Assembly: GCF_027409185.1 (NCBI RefSeq)
Contig: NC_084463.1
Span: forward strand, 50,338,907-50,402,906
Direction of reading: 5' to 3'
DNA from: Cynocephalus volans
Taxonomy: Eukaryota > Chordata > Mammalia > Dermoptera > Cynocephalidae
Length of the DNA stretch: 64,000 nucleotides
Under the pieces are notes generated by a model. It saw only the letters and a program-made list of their open reading frames with translations, had not been told where the DNA came from and ran no database searches. Made by a program: the position numbers and the translations under genes. Below are positions 25,501-36,919 of the stretch, piece by piece. Position 1 is the stretch's first letter; every line of letters begins with the position of its first letter.

Positions 25501-28500
25501 CGGTGACCCGAACTCACGCTTTCATGAGCAAGGAGAAGCCTTCCGTGGGAGACTCCTGTCTCATCCGGAAATCTCGCAGCATTTGCAGGGATCTCTATCT
25601 TTTCCCAGAACCTCCCAGCCAGGGATGGGCACCTGCCTTTGTCAAGGGACAGAGGGGAGTTGTCTTGGGCTTCGTGGTCTCTGTCCCCACCAGCCAGCTC
25701 TGCCTTGGTCACAGGAAAGCAGCGGAGAGGGCACATCCGTGTACTGCATAGCTGCGCTCGGTAAAACTTCACGGGAAAGGCAGGATCCCAGCCACATTTG
25801 GCGCGAGGGCCACAGCTGGCCACCTATGCAGACGAACCCAGTAGCAGACACCCCTGGCAGGATCCTCCTCCACCCGGCAGACTCCTGAGGTGTCTCTGCT
25901 CCCCCAAGTCCCTCAACCCACCTCTAGTGCAACCCAGACCAGCCCATCACCCCACAGGACAAATCCAGGGAGCAATCTGCCCTCTTGCTAATCAGCTTCA
26001 CGCTCAATGCCCCTCACACAGAGGACCCTCCTTGGTGACACCTTTTTGTCCTTGTTCCACCCCTATCCTGGTCACCCCACCCACTTCTCCACTCTCGGGC
26101 TCCTCGCCTGCAATCGGGCCAAGGTGAACATCCCCAGGGAGCTCAGTCCTGTCTGTATCGGTAGACTAGAAAGTCCTGAGTGTGGACAAGCTCCCCTGCA
26201 GGAAAAATACAAACTGATTCATCGTAGAGACTGAAGACCTAGGAAGAAATGGATTTCAGAGGAAGAAAATGGACCAGGGACAGCCTGGGGCTGACTGGCT
26301 GCACTGACGGACTGTGGCCTTGGAATGAGCCTTTTGTAAGTTTACAGACACAGAAAATTGATCCATTTGAGGCAAATGAAAACTGTGTTGATAAAGACTC
26401 TGTGACTCCTGGAATGCTGAGGTCACCAACTCCAGATCAGGGTCTCTGGTTTGGCTACAGCTGCTGTCTTGCATCGGCAGGGGATCTGCACAGACCCCAG
26501 ACCCACGGGCCCTTCCGGAAGACAGTCCAGTACCGGCTTTCTCCGTTATCCGTGGACAGTTCAACCCTGACAACAACTCACCTCTGGATACCTTTCCTCT
26601 GCTGCTTAGTCTGTCCATAACAGTGAAGCCATCCCCTGAGGCTCTGTGCTATAATCCCTGGGTGTCACATGCACTGACCTGCTCATATCTGAGGCCACTC
26701 CTCTTATTAAAAGATAAGGGTTTTCTTTAAAGGAACTGCATAAAATTATATATGTTCTCCTTGGTCATAATAAGTCAGGAAGAAGATTCTCTAAAATTAT
26801 GAAATGATCAAAAGTGACCTGCTGTAAATGATACTACACAAAGTGCCTCCCAGATTCTCTGTGTGAGAAGCTTCAGCTGCTCATGGCTCAGTGAATTCCA
26901 AACCCCTGATCCCAAAGCCCTGAGTTTCTTTTCATTACCTTCTGGATCTGAAGGAGGTGGGTTCTGTGAAATCCAGACAGTGCCTGCTCCACAGCATCTG
27001 AGGACAAAAGTCACTCACAAGATTCCAAAGCCTCGACAATGGAATCTCTGCCTTTTATTTGATGACCAGTTGTCCACCATTCCCAAGTAGTGTCCTTATT
27101 CTAAAATTGCATCCAGAAAAAATGCATTTACATGGATTTGTGGACAAAGACATGATACAAACAAAGGTGTCATTTTCAAGTAATCCTGAAACTGAATTAT
27201 TCATTAATAGTTATTAAATGGAATATTTTACAACCTGCGTCAACTACAAAGATTGGCACAGCTTTCTGACATAACCCCAGCAAGTACCTCTTAACAGGAC
27301 CTTTCTACACCTGTTTGAATACAATGAGTGTTACATATTTGAAAGCATCTCAAATCTGATACTCAAGGAAACCACAAGATCTCATAGAGGGAATATAGGT
27401 TTTTAAAAAGGATAGAATACTGAATTCGTGGATAAAAGAAAAAACCGTAATGAGGTGAAAATTTTGAAAATGATGTATTGTTCATTTATTATTATTTTTT
27501 AAATTGCTGTATCCAATTAACATTTGTGAAAAGCCGGAAGCATGGGTCAAATCACAGGTCACCTCATGTGCTTCTTCATCAGATAAGGTGCCACTGCAGG
27601 GCCACAGAACCTTCTCCCCACCCTGGCAGGGATCATTCCATTCTCAGAAGAGATGTCACCTCTTCATGTTTGGGTGCTTTACTTTGTCTGTATCTTTTAA
27701 AATTGTGTTATTTATTGTAATGATGAGTTTCACTTAAATGAAAACCTTATGTTTCAGAAAGGATAGAAAGACCATAAAATTTGTAGTCATACCTCAATTT
27801 AAATGTTCACTCTACAAAATATTGACCAGGCACACTGGGCAATTTATTTAACCTTCTTGCTCAATTTTTCAACGGCAAACTGGACATAGTACCATTTGTT
27901 TCATGAAGTTTCACAGGGATGTTGGAGAATTAATGATCCCAGTTAGATCCAGATGAAGTAAAGAAAAAGAGACAGGGAGGGAGGATCTAGCCAAATTCTT
28001 ATTCCTAACAAGTGCTTAGTAATTGTTAGGTGAAACACAGAACACAACAGTCCAGAAACTGCGGGTATCTGAGAATTTCTTGTCTAGGCGTTAGGAGCAC
28101 AGCAATGGCAGTTTTCTGTGTGGCCACACTGCAATGTAACAGCATCCTACTTTGCTCTGCCCTCACTTGGTGACTTTGCATTCTCCACACAGGAGTTCAG
28201 TGTCTGCTTTTATTGTCACCTCACCGAAGGATGGGTCCTAATCCTCAACCGTATGGCCCAACAAGCTGCATCTTTGTGTCCTGGCCTCCTTCACCAGCAC
28301 CCATCTCTGAGGCCATTGTTCTCTGTTTCGCCAATATCTGTGCTCTCTGCTCTCTCCTCTGCCCACTGATGATGGCATTATCAAAGGCACCCACGGAGAA
28401 TGCAGAATAAAGGAGATAGCATTTTGAATTAAATATTTGAACATTTGAATCTAAAGGTCTTGGAGTCCATGTCATTATAAAAACGAATCTCACACTCAGT

Positions 28501-29640
28501 TTTAAATCATATGCAGGAGTTTCCCAGACAAGAACAGGCACAGCAAACAGACTAGGGTAAAGGTGGGTAAGGTCGTTGTGTTGTGCAGGATTCTAGGACA
28601 TCTCATGGCCTGATGAAGTTGAGACATCAGTGCAGGGAGGGGTGCGGGGATGGGTGCACACAGGAGGTACAGGGAGGGGTACAGGGGAGACATGCAGGAA
28701 GGGGGTGCAGATGCAGGGAGGACATGCCCACAGGAATGGCTTGGGGTGGGAATTAGGCAGGTGCCAGGTTACAACATCACCTGGGGACTATGGGGAAGGC
28801 AGGAGAATTGTGAGAGAGCCATCAGATGGGAGCAGGGTCAGGATGGCTGTGAGGGGGAGCAGAAGCATGGGGGGGGGATGAGAGGCAGAGGGCCTTGCAT
28901 CCCTCAGAGACCTTACAATATATCTGAGCAGCAGCGTCCTAATGATGCAGAAAGGGCAGAGGGAGCCGCGCTGCATCCAGAATTCTCCCAGCTTGCCTTT
29001 GCCTCAAAATTAGTTGAATCCTTGAAATCATTAGTACAGCTTGATGCTGGGTCAGTCTGTGATTGTGTGCCTCTCTGTCCTTCGTAGCTTTATTTCTCCA
29101 CATGAATCTAACTCTTGTTTTCTCTATTTAAAGAAATCTATTTTTATTTACTAATTTTCTAATTGACATGTATCGATATTTATGCATTACAGAGTCATAT
29201 TTCAATACATGTATATAATGTGTGATGATCAGATCAGATAATTAGCCTATTCATCATTGCAAAACTTTACCATTTATTGGTGATAAGAGCATTTGAGCTC
29301 ATCACTTCCAGCCATTTGAGAAAACACAATAAATTACTGTTAATTATAGATGGCCAGCACTGCTGTGGAACACTAGAGCTTATTTTTACTACTGGCTGTA
29401 ATTTGTATTTGTCGGATTCACCTCAGTATGAGATATCTTTTTAAGAATAATTTTGCTAGAAATTAAAGAACTGAAGCAGATTTTCTTTTTCTATTTCCCT
29501 ACTGCTACGTGACAAAAAGTGACATCTCTTATTTTCTAGATAAAAGGACTTCAAATTACCTACACTTAAGAACAATTGAAAAGTCTAACAGATTCTGAAT
29601 GAAGAACATAAACCTCAAATTAAAGAGATTATCAATTCAA
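25500..29640. other. Intergenic, no gene recognised
   Basis: Unassigned sequence. Short frames at 25.2-26.6 kb and 28.1-29.1 kb overlap on opposite strands without recognisable domains. Confidence 0.45.
28625..28880. repeat. Purine-rich G-tract region
   Basis: Irregular repetition of words such as GTGCAGGGAGGGGTG and ACAGGGAGGGG, with a nine-G run at 28,870-28,878. A degenerate minisatellite and possible quadruplex former. Confidence 0.55.
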
Positions 29641-29834
29641 TATTAAGGTGGCTATTTACAATGAAGTCTCATGTATTTTATTGTTAGCACATCTGAAATA
29701 TGCTAAGAGGACAGATCTCATATTCAGTGTTCTTACCACACATGCACACACACACACAGAAATTAGGGGAAGTGTTGGGCAGATCATCACCTTGATTTTT
29801 GGATGGTTTCAGCAGTGTTTGTACAATGTATGTC

Positions 29835-30600
29835 AAAACTCATCAAACTGTAAGTCCATCCATGTTGCTGCAAATGGTAGTAATTCATTCTTTATTACAG
29901 CAGAGTAGTATTCCATTGTGTAGATGTACCACAGTCTCGTTATCCACCCATCTGCTAATGGACATTTGGGCTGGTTCCAACTCTTGGCTATTGTAAATAG
30001 TGCTGCAATAAACATGGGAGTATGGGTATCCCTTTGCTGTGATGGTTTCCATTCCTCTGGGTATATTCCCAGCAGTGGAATAGCTGGGTCATATGGCAGA
30101 TCTATCTGCAATTGTTTGAGGAATCTCCATACCATTTTCCATAGAGGCTGCACCATTTTGCAGTCCCACCAACAGTGTATGAGAATTCCTTTTTCTCCAC
30201 CACCTCGCCTGCATTTATCATTCTCAGTCTTTTTGATATTAGCCATCCTAACTGGAGTGAGATGAGATCTCAAAGTGGTTTTGATTTGCATTTATATTAA
30301 GTGAAACAAGTCAGGCACAAAAAGAGAAATACCACATGGTCTCACTTATTTGTGGGAGCCAAAAATAAATAAATAAATAAATAAATATACAAACAAACAA
30401 AGAATGGCAGGGAAGAAGACACAACAATCACAACAATTCCTTGAACTTGTTATGACAAGTGAACAGATATGATGTAGTTGGGGGGAAGAGAGAGAGGGAG
30501 GGAGGAAAGAGGAATGGGTCACGAAAATCAGCTACAATGTATATTGAGAATTTAAAATTTAAAAAATTAAATTAAATTTTAAAAACTCATCAAACTGTAC
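29835..30600 (+). mobile_element. 5'-inverted (twin-primed) L1 insertion with perfect TSD
   Basis: The 18-bp word AAAACTCATCAAACTGTA occurs at 29,835-29,852 and exactly again at 30,583-30,600. Between them, 29,853 to about 30,291 is the L1 ORF2 C-terminal region in antisense (the minus frame contains [16 protein letters not shown] and [19 protein letters not shown]). From about 30,292 the sense strand resumes just past that point ('aagtgaaacaagtcaggcac') and runs through the 3'UTR, an (AAAT)n tract at about 30,364-30,386 and an A-rich tail. This is the textbook outcome of twin priming. The target is an older L1M 3'UTR whose halves lie on both sides. Confidence 0.9.
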
Positions 30601-31279
30601 ACATTAATGGTGTGCAGCTCTTTGTATACCAATTATACCTCAATAAAACAGTTAAAATATGATTAACTTCAAACCATCTAAATGACATTCTACTATAAAA
30701 GTATGCAAAGCTATTGCTTAAATAATTGATTTTTCAATGAAAGTCTCATTTAGAAGAGAAATATACTATCAAGTCAGATTAATTTTCAAGGGTAAATGAA
30801 TAACTAAGTTCTGTTACTTCAAACTTCAGACTTATCTCAGTGTTTATGCAGCCATTAAGCACACTGGAGATCTACAGTGATCTGTAGAAAAAGGGATTTT
30901 CTTGAAACGCACAAAAGTTCAGTCCCCTGGCATGTGTGGATCATGAGTAATATTTGCATATGGACGGTGTACATGACACTGTGCTGAAACTGTATAGGGG
31001 AGAATGTGAGAAAACAGAAAACCTCGCTTGCTTCTTTATGCTTTTATTCATCAGCTCATAGAAAACCTTTATGGATGGAGGATGCCATGGTTGGATGTTG
31101 GGGCCATCGCTGGACACACTGTGTCGGGACCAAGCCATGAGTGCTGCACACCCTCACCAGGTGACCACAGCCACTTACACTGTGGAGATCAGGAAGGCGT
31201 GTGTGGATGGATGTGGCTCTGGGGGCTCTGAGGTGGAATCCACATGCTGCACCACATCAGCCAAGAGGATGGGGCCTGG

Positions 31280-31400
31280 CTGAGCTGTCGCCTCCTCAGA
31301 CTGGAGGATGCCTCCGCTTTTCCTCCACCAAGAAGAGGCCCATCTTCTCAAACTCCTTGTTCTGTGGGAGCAGGAAACCTCTGGACATGAGCTGCAGCCC
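31280..31400 (-). pseudogene. TRIM17: TRIM17 coiled-coil exon remnant with frameshift
   Basis: The minus frame contains EFEKMGLFLVEEKRR (31,355-31,311), very close to the TRIM17 coiled-coil stretch EFEKMNLYLVEEEQRL. Immediately afterwards the original frame meets a stop at 31,298. A shifted frame continues the likeness (ILQSEEATA, where TRIM17 has LLQ followed by acidic residues and ETA). So an indel broke the reading frame here. Confidence 0.7.
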
Positions 31401-32059
31401 CTGCAAGGGACACCACATCACCCCTAGTCCCCTGGTGACCCACAGAAGACCAGCAGCCAATGACCAGCAGGACCTGGAGCTGGGGAGCAGGGCTAAATCA
31501 GAGATGCTGTGGGGTTGTTTTCTGAGGGGCACACGATGGGGCAGAGGCTTGCTGAGCCCCATCCAAGCCCCTCAGAGCCACGTCACTCTGCTCTGCACTT
31601 CACAGGATGTGGTTTGAGTGGTCTCTGATGAGCCGCCCTGCCTGTGATCTCTGAAAGTAATGTGGCCTCCTCCCCGAAATTAGCCTGAAAAGGGAGGCTC
31701 CTTCCATCCAGACCCCAGACCCAGATCCACATACCTGGGTAAAAACCCTGCTTGGCCCCTGTCAGTGTCCTGAGTTGCTCCTTGGTGGAAAGTAGGACAG
31801 AGCTGGCGCTCGCCTTCCAGAGTGGCTGCAGTAGGGATCGGTTTTGGCGGGGAGTGGATGAGTGAATTAGACAATTAGAAAGGACCCTGGCACACGGGAA
31901 GCACATTCCAGTGTTGCACGTTAGTCTTAGTCGACAGTTCGCAGTGCAGCCTCCAGGGGCCTTCGCTTCCCACAGTGTCTGCCATGGAGCGGGAGAGAGA
32001 GGAGATGGAGCGCTAGAGCCAGGAGCATGTGGCTGTCTTGCTGTTCCTTCCTGGCAGAG

Positions 32060-32145
32060 GGCTGTGATGGTGCCACAGTGTCCTCCTGGCCTAGCTCACC
32101 AACATCCGTCTTGCTTGGCTGCTCCTCGCAGCTTCCTGCTGTTAG
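32060..32145 (-). pseudogene. TRIM17: Degraded TRIM17 coiled-coil exon
   Basis: On the minus strand, after a possible acceptor (CCTAACAG), a frame reads EEQPSKTDVGELGQEDTV. This aligns loosely with the short TRIM17 exon after the B-box (REQ-x2-R/K-T). The match is weak and rests partly on position between better exons. Confidence 0.4.
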
Positions 32146-32555
32146 GCATGGCTCCCCGGGTGTGGCTGAGGGAGTGGGGACAGATGAAGTGGGGCACGTG
32201 CCTCCTGGCCCGCCCATGCAGGTGGCCATGCCAGCCCAACAGGGCTTCTGGAGCCCAGGGAGATGGACAAGGGCAGAGCCTTAGTGGGCCTGGACCCTGG
32301 AGGCCTGGTCACCCCCCTGCTTTGTCCCGGGAGCAAGGGGACACTTCCACTGTTTGGCTGTGCACATGGGGCTGTTGGCTACAAGGCCGATGGTCTGCCC
32401 TGACTAATAAACCACCCCTGCCCCGACACACACACGTGCAGTCTGAAGTCCTTGTCCTTCTGGACACCCCCTCCCTGGTTTCTGACTCTGGCCCACCTTG
32501 TACTCCTGGATGCTCCCTTCCCAGTCTCTGATGGGGGCCACCTTGTCCCTAGACA

Positions 32556-32984
32556 CTTGGACTCCTGCACGGCCTCCCCAGCGGGCACCACCATATGCAG
32601 CCGGTGCTTCTGTGACTCCCTGCAGACCACGCAGATGGGGCTCTGGTCCTCCTGGCAGAAGAGCTTGAGGGGCTCCTGGTGCACCTGGCACAGGTCCCGC
32701 TTCTTGAGGCCCAGGTGCTGGCGTGCCATCTCGGCCACCTTGGCGAGCAGGCGGTGGGACCTCACATTCCACTGCAGGGACATCTCCCTGCACTCCGGGA
32801 AGGGGAAGGAGCCCTTCTGCTTCCTCCAGCCCTTCTTGCCTTTTGCCTTCTCCCAGCTTAGGCAGATGCAGTCACGGCAGAAATTGTGGCCGCAGGAGGT
32901 CATCACAGGGTCCCTGAAGTAGTCCAGGCAGATGGAGCAAGTGGCTTCCTCTTGCAGCTTTCTGGCAAGTTCCACAGCGTCCAT
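32556..32984 (-). pseudogene. TRIM17: TRIM17 first coding exon: RING and B-box 2
   Basis: ATG at 32,984-32,982 follows a good splice acceptor (TGTGTCCCCAG|GAGCC), so the start is the conserved one. The 143 codons before the exon end match TRIM17 closely ([20 protein letters not shown]). RING ligands C16, C19, C31, H33, C36, C39 and C65 are present, but the expected seventh Cys is Phe62 (TTC at 32,801-32,799, one transversion from TGC). B-box 2 ligands C99, H102, C110, C118, C121, H127 and H130 are all kept. After Lys143 the normal donor is missing; a similar end with AAG|GTGGGCC lies 59 bp further on, out of frame. Confidence 0.85.
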
Positions 32985-33139
32985 GGCTCCTGGGGACACA
33001 CAAGGCAAGAGTTTCCGCTTTGAGCAACCCCCAGAGAGAGGCTGGGCTAAGTGGTCCTCTCATGTTCCCGGAGCTCTGGGCTCGGTCCCTGACAACGAGC
33101 AGGCTTCCTCTGTGGCCTCCTGCTGGAGCCAAGAACTAA

Positions 33140-33670
33140 AACTGGGGTCCAGTTAGGGGGTCCGTAGCTGTCATTTTTAGCCTTGCCAGTGACAGAGGCA
33201 CAAATGCCTCTCTGGAAACTACAGACCCTCCTTGACCAAAGGCTAGCCAGGCCCCTCTGGCCCATGAATTCTGGACCCTACCTTGTTCAGTCCTCTGCCT
33301 GCCCAGCCCAGTCTCAGCAGAGAATCCTAAGCCGCCCCCACCTCGATATCTGATCAAGTCCTCACCCCCACCTTTGACATCTAAGACCCTGACCTTCCTG
33401 TTAGGCCAGTTTCACCAAAAGCCTCCTACCCTTGAAGTCCCTCTCAGTTATTTCCATCCACGGACCCCAGCTGTCTGTGCTGGGTTCAGAGCCTCAACTC
33501 ATCCCCAGGGTGACATCCCCATTGCAAAAAGCTTCAATAGTGAGCCTTTTAACAAATGTCAGAATAATTTTTTCTTTAACAAAGCCCCTTTAAAACCAAG
33601 GAAAAGCAGACTTTAAGAAGAAAAAAGATGTCTTCCATTAGGGAGTGAAGAGCAGTTTGGAAAAGACACG
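33140..33670. other. Presumed TRIM17 5' intron sequence
   Basis: Upstream of the TRIM17 coding exon on the minus strand. No exon or repeat is recognised before the CA tract at 33,672. Confidence 0.4.
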
Positions 33671-33671
33671 C

Positions 33672-34214
33672 TCTGTGTGTGTGTACACACACATATACAT
33701 ACACATGCCTGCACAAACACATGCACACGCTAATACATGTGTGTACATGGATAAACACGTATACACACACATGCATGCATAAATACGCGTACTCACAAAA
33801 ACACCCATGCTAACAAATATACACATGTGCGCACAGCACACCAACTCAGGTGCACACACATGCACAACATGGACACAATTACAAAGCACATGTAGACACA
33901 AATATACATACATATGCATACATGCAAATGCACAAACATGTACTCAGCCATGCACAAACACATGTACACAGAGAAACACATGTAAACACACACAGGCACA
34001 CACATACACACTGGCCCACACACGAATTCACACAGACATGCACAGGCACACACACACATAAACGTGCATGTACATACACACTGGCCCACACACAAACTCA
34101 CAGAGACATGCACAGGCACACACACACATAAACGTGCATGCACATACACACTGGCCCACACACAGACTCACACAGACATGCACAGGCACACACATGCGAG
34201 CACACAGGCACCCT
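33672..34214. repeat. CA-rich repeat with three 70-bp units
   Basis: Imperfect CA repeats become a regular array with the unit start TACACACTGGCCCACACAC at 34,005, 34,075 and 34,145, exactly 70 bp apart. All frames here are artefacts. Confidence 0.95.
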
Positions 34215-34429
34215 TTGGAGTTAGAATATGTAACCCCACGCAGTGGAGATCACAGCTTCGCCTGCCTACTTCACGTGGGTACTGTTGGGACCGAGTTAGG
34301 AAAGGGATTTGAAAATCGTTTCCAAACTCCAAGCACCACCCTCCTCTATTTTTCTGCAATCCCGAAAGTGATGGCGTCTATGGACTGCAGACATTCGGAG
34401 TCTGTCCCCTGGGAACTTGATCAGCGCTT

Positions 34430-35490
34430 CCTGTGCGCCTCGCTCTTGGCGTCAGCTCTCTCCCTGGTCCTCAGGGTTGGGGGACGCTGTCTACGCGGAC
34501 AGAAGCCAGGGATGGGGAGCGTCCAGTGAGCTTGGGGGGTCTGACTCGGTCTGGGCAGAGGCTGTCATCAGGGCTCTGGTCACCTTCGGTCCCGGGGATG
34601 TTCCTTTGTTAATGCCGGGCTCATCCAGGTGACCGCGGGGCCTGAGTGTCCACGGTTCCCACGTATCACCCTCTGCAGGGACAGGACGGCCGGGAGGGGC
34701 GGGAAGGCGCCGCCGTTAGAAGGCGGGGGTGGACCCGGGGTCTCGACCCAGAGGCCGCAGGAGGGTGGCCTGCAGGGCCGGTACTCACAGGGAGGTGGCC
34801 CTCGCACCACGCCAGGCGTCCGGGGCTGATCGGCGATGGCCGGGCCGCGGGGGACTTGGTGACGTCAGCTGGGTCAGGGTGGGGGAGGGGAGGAGAGTGG
34901 AGGAGCCTCGGCGTCCTGGGACAGCCGGGAGTGGGGCCGCCTTGTCCTGGGCAGGGGGATGGACAGGAGGTTTGCTGGTGGGGGAGGGGCTGGGGGACAA
35001 GGGAGGAAAGGGGGCGGCAGCCTGTCCGCTGTGTTTGGGGTGAGTCGTTGGGAGGGGAAGGGGGTCCCTGTGGAGGGGGCGGGAGAGGGCGCCCCCGTGG
35101 GCGGTGGGTGAAGGGGGTCGGGGGGACAGGCGGCAGCGAGCAGGGGCGGGTGCCCCCCGGGAGGGTGAAGCGGGTCGCCGGGGGTAGCGATCCCCCAACT
35201 CTCCCGGGCATCGTCGGCGTCGGTCCGGGGTTGAAGAGAGGGGGCGTCCGGCTTAGGCGGAGACGGTGGGCGGGGCAGGCCGGGCTGCGGGGAGGCGACA
35301 GGTAGGTCCGGTCCCCTGGGGCGGGGCGGGGGACGTTACCAAGCCCCGAAATGGCGCCGCCCCAACCCTGACCAACCCGTGTCCGAGTCCTGGGGTTGAG
35401 CGGACAGAGGAGGAAACTGAGGTTCTGGCCACGCGTGGGGTGTGGGGAAGCGAGCAGGAGAGCAGAAGGCCTTGAAGGCTGAGCAGCACC
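34430..35490 (-). promoter_or_regulatory. CpG island upstream of TRIM17 (duplicated)
   Basis: A GC- and CpG-rich block between the CA repeat and the minisatellite. On the minus strand it has a good splice donor (CCCT|GTGAGTACC, donor bases 34,783-34,788) kept in the second copy (58,849-58,854). It lies upstream of the TRIM17 coding exon in the right orientation for an untranslated first exon. That role is inference only. Confidence 0.5.
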
Positions 35491-35520
35491 TTTCTGCCAC
35501 CTCCTGGGGGTGCGAGTACG

Positions 35521-36915
35521 GACGGCCTGGCTGTGGGTGCGGATGGCCGGCTCTGGGTGTAGACGGCCTGGCTGCAGGTGTGGATGGCCGGCTCCGGGTG
35601 TAGACGGCCTGGCTGCGGGTGTGGATGGCCGGCTCTGGGTGTAGACGGCCTGGCTGCAGGTGCGGATGGCCGGCTCTGGGTGTAGACGGCCTGGCTGCGG
35701 GTGCGGATGGCCGGCTCTGGGTGTAGACGGCCTGGCTGCGGGTGTGGATGGCCGGCTCCGGGTGTAGACGGCCTGGCCGCGGGTACGGATGGCCGGCTCC
35801 GGGTGTGGACGGCCTGGCCGCGGGTGCGGATGGCCGGCCCTGCGTGTAGACGGCCTGGCTGCAGGTGCGGATGGCCGGCTCTGGGTGTAGACGGCCTGGC
35901 TGCAGGTGCGGATGGCCGGCTCTGGGTGTGGACGGCCTGGCTGCGGGTGCGGATGGCCGGCTCCGGGTGTGAACGGCCTGGCCGCGGGTGTGGATGGCCG
36001 GCCCTGGGTGTAGACGGCCTGGCTGCGGGTGCGGATGGCCGGCTCTGGGTGTAGACGGCCTGGCTGCAGGTGCGGATGGCCGGCCCTGGGTGTAGACGGC
36101 CTGGCTGCGGGTGTGGATGGCCGGCCCTGGGTGTAGACGGCCTGGCTGCAGGTGCGGATGGCCGGCTCTGGGTGTAGACGGCCTGGCTGCAGGTGCGGAT
36201 GGCCGGCTCTGGGTGTGGACGGCCTGGCTGCGGGTGCGGATGGCCGGCTCCGGGTGTGAACGGCCTGGCCGCGGGTGTGGATGGCCGGCCCTGGGTGTAG
36301 ACGGCCTGGCTGCAGGTGTGGATGGCCGGTTCTGGGTGTAGACGGCCTGGCTGCAGGTGCGGATGGCCGGCTCCGGGTGTGGACGGCCTGGCTGCGGGTG
36401 TGGATGGCCGGCCCTGGGTGTAGACGGCCTGGCTGCGGGTGTGGATGGCCGGCCCTGGGTGTAGACGGCCTGGCTGCGGGTGTGGATGGCCGGCTCTGGG
36501 TGTAGACGGCCTGGCTGCGGGTGTGGATGGCAGATTCTGGGTGTAGACGGCCTGGCTGCGGGTGTGGATGGCCGGCTCTGGGTGTAGACGGCCTGGCTGC
36601 GGGTGTGGATGGCCGGTTCTGGGTGTAGACGGCCTGGCTGCGGGTGTGGATGGCCGGTTCTGGGTGTAGATGGCCTGGCCGCGGGTGTGGATGGCCGGTT
36701 CTGGGTGTAGACGGCCTGGCTGCAGGTGTGGATGGCCGGCTCTGGGTGTAGACGGACTGGCTGCAGGTGCGGATGGCCGGCTCTGGGTGTAGACGGCCTG
36801 GCTGCGGGTGTGGATGGCCGGTTCTGGGTGTAGACGGCCTGGCTGCAGGTGTGGATGGCCGGCTCTGGGCGTAGATGGCCTGGCTGCAGGTGTAGGCGGC
36901 CTGGCTCCCAGTGTA
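35521..36915. repeat. 41-bp minisatellite, 33 units
   Basis: Units start exactly every 41 bp from 35,521 to 36,873 without a phase slip. Each unit is itself a dimer of a 21-mer (GACGGCCTGGCTGCGGGTGTG type) and a 20-mer (GATGGCCGGCTCTGGGTGTA type). The right edge ends in two single 21-mers (36,874 and 36,895). Units 9-12 (from 35,849) are repeated as units 16-19 (from 36,136), including a marked variant that starts AACGG, which shows a 7-unit (287-bp) internal duplication. The minus strand lacks stops, which creates false frames of 795 and 575 codons. Confidence 0.97.
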
Positions 36916-36919
36916 GATG

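Larger units (their letters stand above)
31025..32984 (-). pseudogene. TRIM17: TRIM17 remnant (probable pseudogene)
   Basis: The minus strand holds recognisable TRIM17 pieces in gene order: a RING/B-box exon (32,984 down to about 32,556), a degraded coiled-coil exon near 32,060-32,140, and a coiled-coil piece near 31,280-31,400 that is frameshifted. No PRY-SPRY exon is found before an AATAAA at about 31,043 (minus). In human, TRIM17 is an E3 ubiquitin ligase of about 477 residues next to H3-4, which fits the H3 gene 18 kb away. One RING Cys is Phe and the splice junction after the B-box is disturbed. I infer loss of function. An assembly gap or error is the alternative for the missing SPRY. 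Confidence 0.72.

Noticed and set aside
31160-31185. Minus-strand wording ISTV before a stop, like the TRIM17 C-terminus
   Set aside because: Only four residues match and the preceding sequence does not resemble SPRY. Position fits, but the match is too short to claim.
35521-36915. CRISPR array
   Set aside because: Contiguous degenerate tandem repeats without unique spacers in a mammalian genome; it is a minisatellite.
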